A DNA stretch of 64,000 bases from Ianthella basta (taxonomy: Eukaryota > Porifera > Demospongiae > Verongiida > Ianthellidae), in the NCBI GenBank assembly GCA_964019415.1, contig OZ025868.1, positions 8,173,649-8,237,648 of the forward strand, in the 5' to 3' direction. A program made the position numbers and the translations under genes. The notes beneath the pieces are model-generated. The model was not told where the DNA came from. It ran no database searches and saw only the letters and a program-made list of their open reading frames with translations. Shown here one piece after another: positions 33,901 through 45,379 of this stretch; the stretch's first letter is position 1; each line of letters opens with the position of its first letter.

Positions 33901-36503
33901 TATACCACCATGCTGCATGCATACATCCATGTACAGCGGATTTATGCAACCTTGCAACAGTTCCCATACCTGGCTAGTTGTTACCTAGGATACGAACAGG
34001 GTAATATATAATAGGTGAGTACAGTACCAGTCCGTATCCTAGGTAACAACTGTCCATGGTGTGGGAACTGTTGCAAGGTAGCATAAATCCGCTGTACATG
34101 GCTGAAGTGCTACCGTGCTGTCTGATTTTGCACGGCGATCGATTAACACACCATTTTACGCATCAGAAAACGTCAAAAAACATCATACGACATCTGTAAA
34201 ATGGCTGCCTCTGTTAAGGTTGGTTAGAGGACTACGTGTCTGGCTATTCCTTGTTCAAACTAAGTCCTGCAACACTGTAACAAGACCACTCTGCTTTTAT
34301 AACGTTGTTTAACCTTAGGCCAGTACCCCCCCCCAATTTGAAAGTGTGTTTAAAATGCATATCTTCAAGGTAGCATAAATCGCTCACGCTAACATATCTT
34401 CGCCCTGAAGAAGACCAGAGCATCTGATCAAAACGTCGGCAAGGTTTTCAACCCTGTTGTGAAGCTGGTATTAGAGAACCAACCCTTTCTGATGCCTGAG
34501 CCAGCTGAGAAGCCCTCACTTCATATCTTCAATATTTAGAATTTTTGTTCCAGCAGCAAAACCGGTCCGGACCGGCCAGACTGGATACTACGGCCCTGTG
34601 TTGTCTCTGCATGGTTGCCCTTAATATTGGTGATAAGCCAGCTGTCACACTCTCATTCAAGCAGAATGTGCAGAATTTGCATGTTCTATTCCCTACCATA
34701 TTCAATCATTGTGCTTCTCTGTCCTTACAGTATGAGGCTGTTGTCCACCCTGAGGCTGCTGCTCACGTCCATCACATGATCCTGTACAGCTGCAATGGCC
34801 TAGACAGTCAACTTGATCAGCTCACTCCAGAGCAGTTGGCCGGTGGACCCTGTTCTGATGGTGCAACAGCATCAGCCCTAAATTTATGTCGCGGTGAAAC
34901 CATTATCGCAGCCTGGGCTGTTGGTGGACAGGTATGCAGTACTGTAGTCAGTTAACTGTGCAGAATCTCACTATTATTGCTGTATTGCTTGTATTGGATG
35001 TGATGCGATGGACTTGCTAATTTCAGCAAGAGTCAATTAGTGTAGCTCATTAGATCCACTTTGCTGCTGGTGCTGACACCAGATTGGCACAGAGCCTTGC
35101 ATTAATTACTGAGCATAAGATCCCAAGGGTGGAGTGCTCGGGTCTAGATATATATAACAGCTACGTAATGTGCACGTGCATTGCTGTAAACCTGTGTGAA
35201 CACAGCATGGGAATGTATGAATACTGCATTGTTACAGTATGGCATTGTTTAGTTTCAGTTTCAGAAACTGTCAAGCTATTGCTATTGTTACTGCTTTGTG
35301 TTTGGTGAATGCTGTAACTCAGCTGCACGTGTGATGTGTTACTTTATACCTTTCAATACAGCCATACAACTTTCCACCTGAAGTGAGCTTTTCTTTCGGT
35401 GGAGCTGGTAGTCCTAGGTACTTTGTGAATGAGATGCACTACGACAACCCCAATACAATTTCAGGTATGTATATGTGTAGGGGCTTCATGCCTTACACAT
35501 GTACGTATATGCACCCCTGTCCTAGTCTCATGTAGCCAGACCACCATACTTCTCAGACTTCGCCCTCCCAAAGACATTCTTTGAGAGGAAGGTGGTCTGA
35601 CTATGTGAGAATCCACACACCCCACACTCATGCACACACCCCACACCCCTACACATTCAAAAATGGTCACCCATTATGCTATCCACAAGGCATGGCAGAA
35701 AGAATGGGCAAGGGAAGAATATTTGATCAAAGTCAGCATCAAACCAGGAACTATGCTCTAATGTGGAGTTTCAGCCACCAAGTTAACCTCACCCAGGTTG
35801 CTAAGTGCCTGTAGTGAGTGTATGAAGCTCTACAGCACAGTATAGCTACCTGTATTGATACTAGCTGCATATGTAACATATATTTCCCTTGCTTAGCTAT
35901 TGACTCATGGCTTATGGATTAGACTGCCCTTAGCTATAAATATTCAATATGACGTGTATAGTTAGTTCCCTTGAATGGATACTACACCACCCACACATGC
36001 ACAGGTGGACACAATGGATCTAGCTTGCATTGCCCGCAGTGATGTATATTGTAGATTTATGCATGTAATATGCCCTTTTTGTCATTGTTTATTGCTCATT
36101 TAGTGGTAGGCAGTAAAATAATGCACATTCATAATCTCTAAACTGCATTCACATTGTACATCATATGTTTTACCATACAGGTGTAAGGGACAGGTCTGGT
36201 TTTAATCTGACCTACCTCTCAACTGGGAGGAGGTACGATGCTGGCGTACTTGAAGTTGGCCACAGTGTCACTCCAGCCATGATTGTACCTGGACGAGCTG
36301 TTAGCTACAGCGTGTTTGGAGATTGTAATTCGGATTGCACATCGGTATGCTTCTGGCTTGTTTGCAGTTGCTGACATGCCACATTTGTATATATAGTCAA
36401 ACACTTGTCACCTACATTGTTCTGGCACCATTCCTTTGCAGAACCTTCCCAGTAATGGGATTACTGTGTTTTCTAACACCTTGCATACTCATCTTGCTGG
36501 TAT

Positions 36504-36564
<61 letters not shown>

Positions 36565-36677
36565 TGCGCACATATGCATACAGATGCACAGACAATTTCA
36601 AACAGACGCTCACGCAGACACATACACACATGCCCACAAACTCACACATAGATGCTCACAAACATGCACACACACAT

Positions 36678-36771
<94 letters not shown>

Positions 36772-36896
36772 ACGCACACACACGCATGCGCACACACATG
36801 CACAGACACTTTCAAACAGACGCTTACGCACACACATACACACATGCCCACAAACTCACACATAGATGCTCACAAACATGCACACACACATACACG

Positions 36897-36958
<62 letters not shown>

Positions 36959-38776
36959 CACACACACACACAGGAGGGAGAACAGGAGATATGTAGTATC
37001 ATTTTGAGTATAAAATATAAATATAGCAGACTCTCTTGAAACTGCAGACTAGTGATCTGTAAGTTTGGCTATTCATTCCTAGCATTCTGTCTAACTGTCA
37101 GAGCCTACTGCGTTTCTTTTACTTGTCAGGTGTGGCTCTGACCTTGCGGCAGTTCTCCTCTGATGGTACCGAAGTGATGCCTCCTTTGGATCAAGAACTC
37201 AACTATGACTTTAACTTTCAAGATGCAAGGAGAATTAACCAACGACAGATAAGACCTGTACGTACATATGTTTGCATAGAATCTGTGTTGTATTAGGACC
37301 TGGAGTATATGTGCATGTTTTATGGCAACCGGGCATGCATATTGTTTATACCACACTCAGCCTTTGGCCTCAGATGTATTATAGAATGATATTTGTGTGC
37401 ATTGCCCTTAACATATATTATACGTGTACAATGTCATGGTTGATGTGTGTTTGTATGACTGTCACAGTGTATAACTTAGAGACAGTGTATGCCAGAAATG
37501 TCTGTGTTAATCATTACTTACAGGGAGATAGACTGGAGCTGGAGTGCGTGTATCAGACTGTAAACCGCTCAACGGGTTTGGTTGTAAGTTTAGTGATTAC
37601 ATGGATATGTGGTATATGCAGGGGATTGTCTTTACAGTGCATGCTCTTATCCCTGTGTAGGGTGGTATTGCTACCACTGACGAGATGTGCCTGAGCTTTC
37701 TTATTTATTATCCGAGGTCTGCAGTGTCCAAGTGCCTCAGTGACCCAACTGCAGAGGCTGGCACACTTTTCTACAGCAAATTAAAGTGAGTAAAGCATGC
37801 ACTCCACTGTGAATTAGAATCTACATGCTTTAGTTTCATGCATATTTGGGAGGTGTGTTTTCTGAGCTGTAATCAGTCAACAAACAAAACTTCATGATCA
37901 CCAAAAATTGCATCCAACCTTATCCTCTCAGTTCCTATTGCATACCCATACATATGCATGTGGGTAGAACATGTATGCAGGGTTCTATATACTGAGGAGG
38001 AACCTCCCCCCCCCTCCCCCACGCATCAATTTTGCCATTTGCAGCATGTGAAAGATGGCAGTACACAATGTGATTTCACCTTTCAGATTGTATAGAAATC
38101 ATATCTCTGAAGTCCACAATCCAAATTATCACAGGGGACATGACCCCTCCCCCCCTCCCTCCCCCCTCCCTCCCCTGGAGATGTACGTACATTTGGGCAC
38201 TACATCTTTGCCTCCGAATCCTAGATAGAACTCTGTCTCGCTAGCTACCATTTCATTATCCACAAACTACTTATATGTGCGATTGTGCAATAATAGGATG
38301 TGACTGGATATGAGACTAGATATAATATATATTATATGCACTGTAATGTGCTGTATGTGCACTTACAAATTGCAGCATAGTATCACTAGTGTACCCTGTT
38401 TCACCATGCTTTAGTGAAGAGCAACAGACCGAGCTTGATTCACTGATCCAGATTTATGGCATCAGTAATTTGAGGGCCCTTGTGGAAAACTTTAACTGGG
38501 ATGCAGACACTTATCCAAAGTTGCAGAGTGCCTATCAGGAGGCTGGGAAAAACTATCGCTGTGATCTGGTTCAACTTCCAGTAAGCACATGTTGTCTGTA
38601 TGTGTACAAATGACATGGAAATGTGTTTCCAGCTACACATGCAGTGGATGTTACTGTTGCTTCTTGTCCTGCCTCTTTCACTGCAGACATCAGCAGCAGC
38701 TGGCAGGAATGTCATGCTTGTAGCTCCTGTTCTGCTGCTTGCTTCTGTACTTGCCCTCCTAGCCAACCTCATTTGA
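30977..38776 (+). CDS. MOXD1-like: DBH/MOXD1-like copper monooxygenase, copy 5 (complete, 13 exons)
   Basis: Exons: 30977-31249, 31341-31490, 32401-32574, 32907-32996, 34731-34931, 35362-35464, 36181-36344, 36442-36499, 37130-37257, 37524-37583, 37661-37785, 38415-38580, 38687-38776. They join in frame to 1782 nt (593 aa) with GT-AG borders. The layout is signal peptide (about 21 residues), DOMON domain, copper monooxygenase N and C domains, and a hydrophobic tail after SAAAG. All copper-ligand motifs are present: HVHHM, MHYDNP, HTH and DEMCLSF. Exons and introns are closest to copy 4, so these two arose by duplication of a block of about 8 kb. Exon 5 has two codons more than copy 2, and exon 11 has one fewer. 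A secreted, membrane-anchored monooxygenase is inferred; the substrate is unknown. Confidence 0.92.
33253..34598. mobile_element. Composite TIR insertion in intron 4 of copy 5, CAGGGCCGTAG ends
   Basis: The left end is CAGGGCCGTAGCACCAAG and the right end reversed is CAGGGCCGTAGTATCCAG. TGTTG flanks both sides (33248-33252, 34599-34603). Copy 4 has the uninterrupted site GCCTGTTGTCTCTG. The CAGGG(G/C)CGTAG ends and the internal GGGGGCTGGGGGCATGCCCCCC resemble hAT-type elements, although a 5-bp duplication is short for hAT. Internal pieces look unrelated to each other, so it is a nested composite. Confidence 0.75.
33928..34100. repeat. Foldback element with about 70-base arms
   Basis: The left arm CATGTACAGCGGATTTATGC...CCTAGGATACG and the right arm CGTATCCTAGG...GCATAAATCCGCTGTACATG are inverted copies around a loop of about 35 bases. 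It is nested inside the CAGGG element. Confidence 0.8.
36503..36974 (+). repeat. CA-rich tract with a duplicated internal block, intron 8 of copy 5
   Basis: CA arrays surround two related blocks (about 36575-36665 and 36795-36890), each with TTTCAAACAGACGCT, ACACATGCCCACAAACTC and ACATAGATGCTCACAAACAT. The tract starts four bases after the exon 8 donor. Confidence 0.9.
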
Positions 38777-39069
38777 GAGGAAGCGTGTGGACTGTAGCTT
38801 TGATAGCTATCTAGCTAGGCCAACTTTAGCTAACAACGCACATTGACATTTGTAAAAACTATGTAGAGCATGTACGGCTGGCCCGTAGTGAGGAGCAAGC
38901 GACTTTTTGTATGTTCTTTAATGTACCCAACTATTCATACTGTCACAAACAATATTGCTCTCACGCGACCAACACGTGATGAATTGCGGTCCTATGGCGC
39001 TGATTGTGCTGCGCATCGAGAATTGCGCGCCCTATTGCTTCGGCGCGGGACGAACGTTGACACGAGAAC
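38777..39069. other. Intergenic between copy 5 and the next gene
   Basis: It holds the 3' flank of copy 5 without a clear AATAAA, then GC-richer sequence (about 38955-39060) leading into the next gene. No gene seen. Confidence 0.5.
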
Positions 39070-40490
39070 ATGGAAGTCAGGAACGTGAGCAAGAAGAAGC
39101 CATGGGGCTTTCAGCCTCCATTCAGAGACAGTCAGTCACCCGAACAGACATGGCAAACAAACAAGCTCAGTGTTCTGGGCGGAGTGGCGCAGGTATGCAT
39201 GCGTGCTCTGAACACGTACGTACATACTTGTTCCGTGCTTAAGCTTACTCGGTTTATCTTGTAAGTATTATAGCTAGCCAGCTATAGCTCTAATACCTGG
39301 CTATATAGCCACGCACACGTATAGCTATATATACGCGCACATGCGCTACTGTATTGTAACTGTATCAAGCAAGTATATCTAATTACTATCTGTAAAGCCA
39401 CACGCTTAGCTAGCCTTATTAATTAGTGCGCTCTGTACACTGTGATTCGTCGTTCAATTTCTCTAGAGCAAAGATAATGGAATGAGCTCGGAGAGGGTGC
39501 CCTGTGTTATGCCCCACAACTCACCATCTGGTGCATTTGAGTTGGCCGCTGCCTACGCAAAGACCAACTGTGACAGTGCTCACAGCACCAATATTGCTAC
39601 AGAAACAGCCAATTCTCTGATGAAGACTGCAGGGGATGGCAGAGCAGTGGGTTCTCACTCAAAGTGCCCAAGTGGGAATAGGAAAGGGAGTGATATTGAT
39701 GGCAGGGCTACAAGTGTCCCCAAAGTCAAGCGCTTGACAACAACACTGCATGCCCGAGCACTGAAGCGCTCTGCCAAGCTCCTCACACACAAACTAGCAG
39801 TTTCACATGTGCACAAAGACTGCAGCGTTTCACTTCAGGTCCCTAACAAGAAGACCATGAGGTCGTGTTCTAGCACCGAGGAGAAATCACTCCGTAACAC
39901 CGATAGTGTAGGAGTTTCTGAATTCAGTGTGTATGAACTTCCTCCAACTCAGTCAGAGGTGGCTTCCGAGCAACAAGCAAAGGCAAGCAGTAGCAAGAGA
40001 AAGAGAGTGCTCACCCACGAGCAGGTGGGCACTTTGCATGCATCATACACCAGTATAGAAATATTCAAAAAGCATAAGATAGTAGAGGTGTATATTGATG
40101 TGCAATGTATACATTGTATAAACAAAATAAATGTAACACAATGTGTGTTTTGCAATGTGTGGTACGTTCACGACTTCCATGGTTATGTGCTATATACTCT
40201 AGACCACACTTTCTGGCTGATCACTGTTAATCGTATAATATAATTATGGCCTGCATTTTCTGTGCTGTCATGTGTCTAGCTATTCCTAACTAACCCACTT
40301 TCATTTCTGCTGCAACACACTACAGAGGCTCGTGCACAAGGAGGTATTGGTCTTATTTGAAAGACTTTATGCAGAAATTGAACAAATCAGAGAGAAATAT
40401 GGGCATGTTCTGAATAATGTTTACAGCAAAAGTGAGCCAAGCGGCATTCTCTTCTCAGTTATAAGTTTTTATTTGTCATTAGTGCACTAA
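39070..40490 (+). CDS. Hypothetical basic, Ser/Lys-rich protein (3 exons)
   Basis: Exons: 39070-39192, 39467-40024, 40326-40490. They join in frame to 846 nt (281 aa). The N-terminus reads MEVRNVSKKKPWGFQPPF. The middle is low complexity and rich in Ser, Lys and Thr, with KRKR-type basic clusters that could be nuclear signals. The last exon (LFERLYAEIEQIREKYG) looks like a short coiled coil. AATAAA at 40581-40586 closes the gene. I do not recognise a family. A nuclear scaffold or chromosome-associated role would fit the composition but is only a guess. The start is the first ATG of exon 1 with a good donor 123 nt later. Confidence 0.65.
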
Positions 40491-40580
40491 AGTGTTGTTG
40501 TTGCATAGTCTGTAGCTAAAGATGGAGAACACACAATGACATACGTTTGGTGTTATCAATGTCCAAATTGTATTTTAAAC

Positions 40581-40586
40581 AATAAA
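40581..40586 (+). other. Polyadenylation signal AATAAA
   Basis: It lies 91 bases after the stop of the three-exon gene and 227 bases before the start codon of the next gene. Confidence 0.6.
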
Positions 40587-40812
40587 CTTAGCTAACCAGC
40601 TGTGCGTAGCTACACACTCCATGGTGCACAGGTGCTTCCTCTCGTCTCTCTCTCTTTATCACTTGCAGGCACAGTGGCTAAAGATGCAGATGAACTCTGG
40701 TTTGAATGTAATGAAGAATGACGTTCACACCTATACAATTGCAGACCTATTGCATAATTTACCTTGCTTCATGTACTGCCCAGTATCACGTGACCTTATG
40801 CCGCGCCCCAAA

Positions 40813-42216
40813 ATGGCGTCAGGACCAGTGTGTTTGCTTGTAGTTTGCATGTGCTCGCTTGCAGGCTTCGCAAATGGCGCTCAGGAGCATACGGCACCTT
40901 TCAGTGGGAAGCCTGTCCCGGGATTCCCCAAAACCTTAACCATCATCGACAATGGTGTAATCAAAGTTGGCATCGATTCTGCCCGCGGCGGCTCAATCTC
41001 TTACCTTGCTCAGTCCGGGACGGACTACAACGTCATCAACTACCACGACATGGGCAGGGAGGTACAGCTCTCCTTCTACTCGGGCCCGCAAAAGTACGAG
41101 CCCACACCCGGCAGTGATGCGTGCAACACTACGTGGCGACAAGGGGACTGGCCGTGGAACCCCATTGGCGCGGGCGACGTAGTGGGACATGGAGGCGCAG
41201 TGGAACGCGTTGACGTTGATAATAGCAGCGGCCCCGTGTACGTCAAGTCCAGACCCCTTCAGTGGGCGTGCAATAACGTGCCTTGCAACTGCACCTTTGA
41301 AAAGTGGGTAAGCTTCGGAGCAGACAAAACCTCCATCGTTGTGGACGTGCGACTCACCAACTTCCGAACAGACAAGACGCCCTACACAGCATACGGGCAG
41401 GAGCTCCCAGCTATATACACCCTCGGCGACTTGTATCAAGTGGTGACATACAATGGAACTAAGCCCTTCACCAATGACCCAAACCTCCTGAGGCCACCAG
41501 TGACTACTCCACTCCCTGTGGCCGCTACAGAGCACTGGGTTGCTCTGGTGGACAAGGACGGATGGGGGCTGGGCGTGTTTCAACCGGGAACAATTGACAT
41601 TCGAGGTGGCTATTTCGGTGATCATCCAGGCCAGCACTACAAACCGACTGACACTGAAACCGGCTATCTAGGCCCATACCACAGGGAAATCCTTGATTGG
41701 AACATCCAGTACAACTACACGTACCACCTTGTGCTGGGAAACTTGGACACCATACGAGCACACGCCTATCAGCATCAAAAGTACATAGAGAACTGCTACG
41801 TGAATACCTTCACGCAGGATCGTCAGCACTTCTACCTGGTGAATGCAAACGACACTGGTGTGCCTAATGGATACTGGGAGATTGATTTGTCAGCGAATGG
41901 TCCTCAGGTCATTGGACCTCCATGTTTGTGGAACGCAGAGGAACATAAGAAATTAGTGTTCAATGTCTCCTATAGTACTAAGCAGTCTTCAACAGATGCG
42001 CAGGTGTACTGGAACTTCAACGGGATTGAGCCCACTTTTGATGAGGGCCACTCTGTTCACTTTGAGGTTGTAGCTGATGGCAAGTTTCATACATATGATA
42101 TTGACCTCTCCCAGAACGCCAAGTATACTGGTCCTGTTTACGGAATCCGGTTTGACCCAGTTGTAGCTGGAGTGCCTGGGGCCACTGTAAAAGTGGTTTC
42201 CATTGCTTTAATGTAG
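40813..42216 (+). CDS. Secreted intronless beta-rich protein, mutarotase-like N-terminal part suspected
   Basis: A single uninterrupted ORF of 467 aa from the ATG at 40813 (AAAATGGCG context). An in-frame ATG at 40798 would add five residues, and the frame is open further upstream. The start begins with MASGPVCLLVVCMCSLAG, a clear signal peptide. The mature protein is rich in Tyr, Trp, Gly, Asn and Asp with several NxT/NxS glycosylation sites. Segments such as DSARGGSISYL and YHDMGREVQLSFYSGP look like the start of a galactose-mutarotase-like beta-sandwich. The last 120 residues (from VNANDTGVPNGYWEIDLS) look like a second beta-sandwich of carbohydrate-binding type. The catalytic activity is unknown. 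Lack of introns beside genes with 3-13 exons raises gene transfer or retroposition. Confidence 0.85.
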   Translation: MASGPVCLLVVCMCSLAGFANGAQEHTAPFSGKPVPGFPKTLTIIDNGVIKVGIDSARGGSISYLAQSGTDYNVINYHDMGREVQLSFYSGPQKYEPTPGSDACNTTWRQGDWPWNPIGAGDVVGHGGAVERVDVDNSSGPVYVKSRPLQWACNNVPCNCTFEKWVSFGADKTSIVVDVRLTNFRTDKTPYTAYGQELPAIYTLGDLYQVVTYNGTKPFTNDPNLLRPPVTTPLPVAATEHWVALVDKDGWGLGVFQPGTIDIRGGYFGDHPGQHYKPTDTETGYLGPYHREILDWNIQYNYTYHLVLGNLDTIRAHAYQHQKYIENCYVNTFTQDRQHFYLVNANDTGVPNGYWEIDLSANGPQVIGPPCLWNAEEHKKLVFNVSYSTKQSSTDAQVYWNFNGIEPTFDEGHSVHFEVVADGKFHTYDIDLSQNAKYTGPVYGIRFDPVVAGVPGATVKVVSIALM

Positions 42217-43010
42217 CCAGCCTCCTTTAGCCCACATGGTGTGTGTGTGTGTGTCAGTTTGACCTATATTCTCTGCAAAAGGTATATAATTTGTAACCTG
42301 ATCCTGTAGCACATGTACAATGAGTATGTAGTGAATGACTGAAAGTGCGACTTTTATTGTTAACGCCTGAGGTGTGTGTGTGCATTTTATTGTGCATTTG
42401 TTGTGCTGTAGTTAATAGGTGCATGTGGACCATTGATGTGATGGCTGTAGCTAACAGCATGATGATGTTGGAATGCATGCACATTGGGGTATCAATGAGT
42501 GGGCCAGTATGTATGTACATGACATTGTGCATGTGGATAATTGCTTTCCCACTTGGCAACTCCTACTACAGTAACATGTTAACAGGCAGTGATCTGCAAT
42601 GCCAAGTCTTTGCAATTCACAAGCAGCTACAGGCAAGCAGCTACAGGCAAACATGAACCCTATAGCTAGCATGATAGTTTGTGTTTGTACTTGTGTGTGT
42701 GGAGGGGGGGGGGGGGGGGGGGGGAACAATGACGTCCTGCATCAGGTGTCTTGATATACAGGGGGTATGTGCTACTAGGAAGGGTTAATGATTCTTGAGC
42801 TAACACATAGCAGGACAATAGTTGAACAGCAGACTTTCAATCACAATTGCAAAGGTCGACCATGCATGGTTAATTACAAAACTGTGCAGTCATCGTGTAT
42901 AAAATTGCACTAACAGCAACATGCATGCAGAGTGTTCTGCACATGATGCACCATCAGATGATGGTCACATGCCTTGCATACCTGTGTTAGAATTGTAGAA
43001 AACACTAGTA
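42217..43010. other. Intergenic, with a 21-base G tract
   Basis: No gene seen. It holds short GT runs (42237-42254) and an uninterrupted run of G at 42704-42724, which could form a quadruplex or be an assembly-prone homopolymer. Confidence 0.6.
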
Positions 43011-43995
43011 CTACGTAACTCGGTTTGAATTGAGTACAAAATTGTTGCCAATTCTATAGGCAAATGTGAGCCACTTCTGTGGGTCGTCGTGAGTGATCTT
43101 GTGGACATCCTCCTTAGTGATGCCTCTGTTCAACATCACATGTTTCAGAATGTGCCCGTAACCATGGCCACCGTACTGGGCCTGAGGGGAGTGGGTCACA
43201 ATACAGGCTAAATACTGTGGTATTAAAACTGACTAGCTATGTAGGCCAATGTGCATGCTTGCTACAGGCACACACACACATGCACATGGTAATGTACATA
43301 AGTACAACTCATCAGCAGTGGAGGAGGAATCCAAATCAGTCACAGTGGAAGAAGGTGAACTCTCTGCCCTTGACTTCCCAAAATACCAGATTCTACTTTA
43401 CCTCCTCACTGCTCCCCTCTCTGTTGCCATCCCCCTCCTCCCTCCGTGTCCCTTTGCTCCCTCTTCTCACCTTCCTTCTCTCCACATCCTCCTCACTTCT
43501 CCCTCCTCCCCTCCTCCCCTCCATTCTCCTCCTCACTTCATACCCCTTTGTCTCCCCTTCTCACTGTCCTTCCCTCTATGTTCCAGCTGCTCTCCTCACT
43601 TCATCTCCCCTCCCCTCCCTTCCTTCATCACTCTGCACAACAACTCACCAGTCTATGTGTGCACATCTTGAGCAATGAGCACTCTATCCCCAAAGCCTGG
43701 TCCACAAGGAACTTTAGCCATTGGATCCGGTGGACATTGCTAGGCATATCCCCATCCAATAAGTTATCCACAAGAAGCCAGTCCCATAGGCAATATTGAC
43801 TCTAGATAGTTTGGAGCTAGTTGGGAGAAGTCCAGCCGTAAGCCTGCAGTGGTGCTAGTGGTAGGGTACTTCTGCCAACTCAATATTGCTAGGGTAGTGT
43901 CATCCAATACAAGGTTCTGGTAGCAGCTATACCTACAGGGAGTAGCTAGAGGAGAAGGGGATCAAGAAAGGCAAAGATTGATGTAGATTCAACAG

Positions 43996-44075
<80 letters not shown>

Positions 44076-44087
44076 ACACACACAAAT

Positions 44088-44175
<88 letters not shown>

Positions 44176-44495
44176 GAACTGCCTGATGACCCCAAAGGCT
44201 CTCCATAGTCATGTCCATGTCTCTCACATCAGCATCGCAGCATCCAAAGACTTTTGCGCGTGCGGCCTCCACGCGTATCGTCTGACAGACATAACAGGTC
44301 ATCTCGCTAGAGCTATTGCATGCGACATGGACGGTGATAGTGAATCTATTACCTATTAGAGCCATCTATATACCTATTATCTATCAGAGCTATTACCTGC
44401 CTACAAGATCAGGAATATATATATAATTATATCCCTGATCCGACAAGGCTACTCTATAGCTTACCTGTTTGACATTTCCCTTTCAAGTCGGCCAT
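43011..44495 (-). pseudogene. PTER-like: Phosphotriesterase-related (PTER-like) gene, gutted
   Basis: On the minus strand, 44495-44465 reads MADLKGKCQT then a GTAAGC donor, like the start of PTER proteins. Near 43800-43660 come DMPSNVHRIQWLKFLVD and, one base out of frame, GFGDRVLIAQDVHT; a TAG follows where the family usually has Lys. The last exon (43181-43011) reads AQYGGHGYGHILKHVMLN and ends in PQKWLTF plus a tail, the family's C-terminal signature. The middle of the barrel, including the HxH metal motif near the N-terminus, is not found. It is missing the core, has a frameshift and a stop, and is interrupted by a (CA)n tract, so it is a pseudogene. The family is an amidohydrolase-type metal-dependent hydrolase. 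Confidence 0.75.
43998..44173 (+). repeat. (CA)n microsatellite
   Basis: About 85 CA units broken by a short GTGCACACACACAAATGCAAA segment near 44070-44091, inside the PTER-like pseudogene. Confidence 0.97.
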
Positions 44496-44560
44496 CTTGC
44501 ACCACTCACGGGCGCGGGTCTGGAATAAATGGCGTCTGCGGCGGGTATGGGTGCTACATC
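44465..44560. promoter_or_regulatory. Possible bidirectional promoter
   Basis: A CAAGATGGCC word on the minus strand holds the start codon of the PTER-like exon 1 (44493-44495). About 30 bases away on the plus strand AAATGGCGTCTGCGGCGG|GTATGG gives a start codon followed by a possible donor. AAGATGGC/AAATGGCG words at start codons are typical YY1-type initiator motifs. The plus-strand transcript, if any, has no recognised partner exon. Confidence 0.4.
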
Positions 44561-45080
44561 AACGAATGTATTATATTAATAATTGCATCCTACTACGCAC
44601 AGTACAGTACATACGAATAGCTATGAGAGAAGTGTGCAAAGATGCTACGATTCATTATGTGTAAATTGACGAAAGTCTAGGGTAAAATGAATGGCAGGCA
44701 GGTTGGCTAGCTAGCTAAGTGTCGTGGAACACAGCCTAGTTTAGGGATGCCTTGACGAATGGCCGTATCATAAAAAATACTCAACCAAGCCATCTTCCTA
44801 AGAAACGTCCTACTCTGATTTGTGCCTGAGTAGCTTACTCACATTGCCGATGATTGGATACTTGTTCTAGTCTTAGCACTTCACTTGTGTAGCTACATGG
44901 CTAACTAGCGAGTTAGCTGGCTAGTCAGTTATGTTTCATGCACAGAGACATCATTAATTGCATGCACAACAATCTCCATTGTTGAATTGGAGGATGCATG
45001 TACTAATGTTACTCTCCTGTAAGACAGGAGAGGGTGTGGACATTTGCTGCAATTGTAACACATGCAGCTATCGATCTATC
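44561..45080. other. Intergenic, nothing recognised
   Basis: AT-rich sequence with no gene, no strong repeat and no convincing RNA. Confidence 0.5.
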
Positions 45081-45379
45081 TAGGACAGGGCATGCATATG
45101 GTCATAGTGCACATTTATCCATGTACAAAAGGTTACGTGGATAATTATCAGTGGTAACCAGCCTACGCAGAATGCAGATGGCATCAGACAGTCATTCTTG
45201 TGGTAAGGGAAGTTGCACCTATATGTCCCATGGGGAATTGCTTTACGTCAAGAAATGACACCATGTGGCTTCTGTTACAAATTCTGCAGATTGCTAGGAG
45301 GGCTTCACTGCAGCCTCCACTCATTAACAGCTGCTAACTTTTTCCTTGATCCTTCTTCTGCTGTAGCGTGTTAAAGTCC

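Noticed and set aside
40621-40812. Upstream extension of the intronless gene to an ATG at 40621
   Set aside because: The extension would bury the signal peptide 64 residues in. The ATG at 40813 (or 40798) puts it at the N-terminus.
43217-43799. Plus-strand Ser/Pro/Leu-rich ORFs
   Set aside because: They come from a CT-rich low-complexity stretch inside the minus-strand PTER-like pseudogene.
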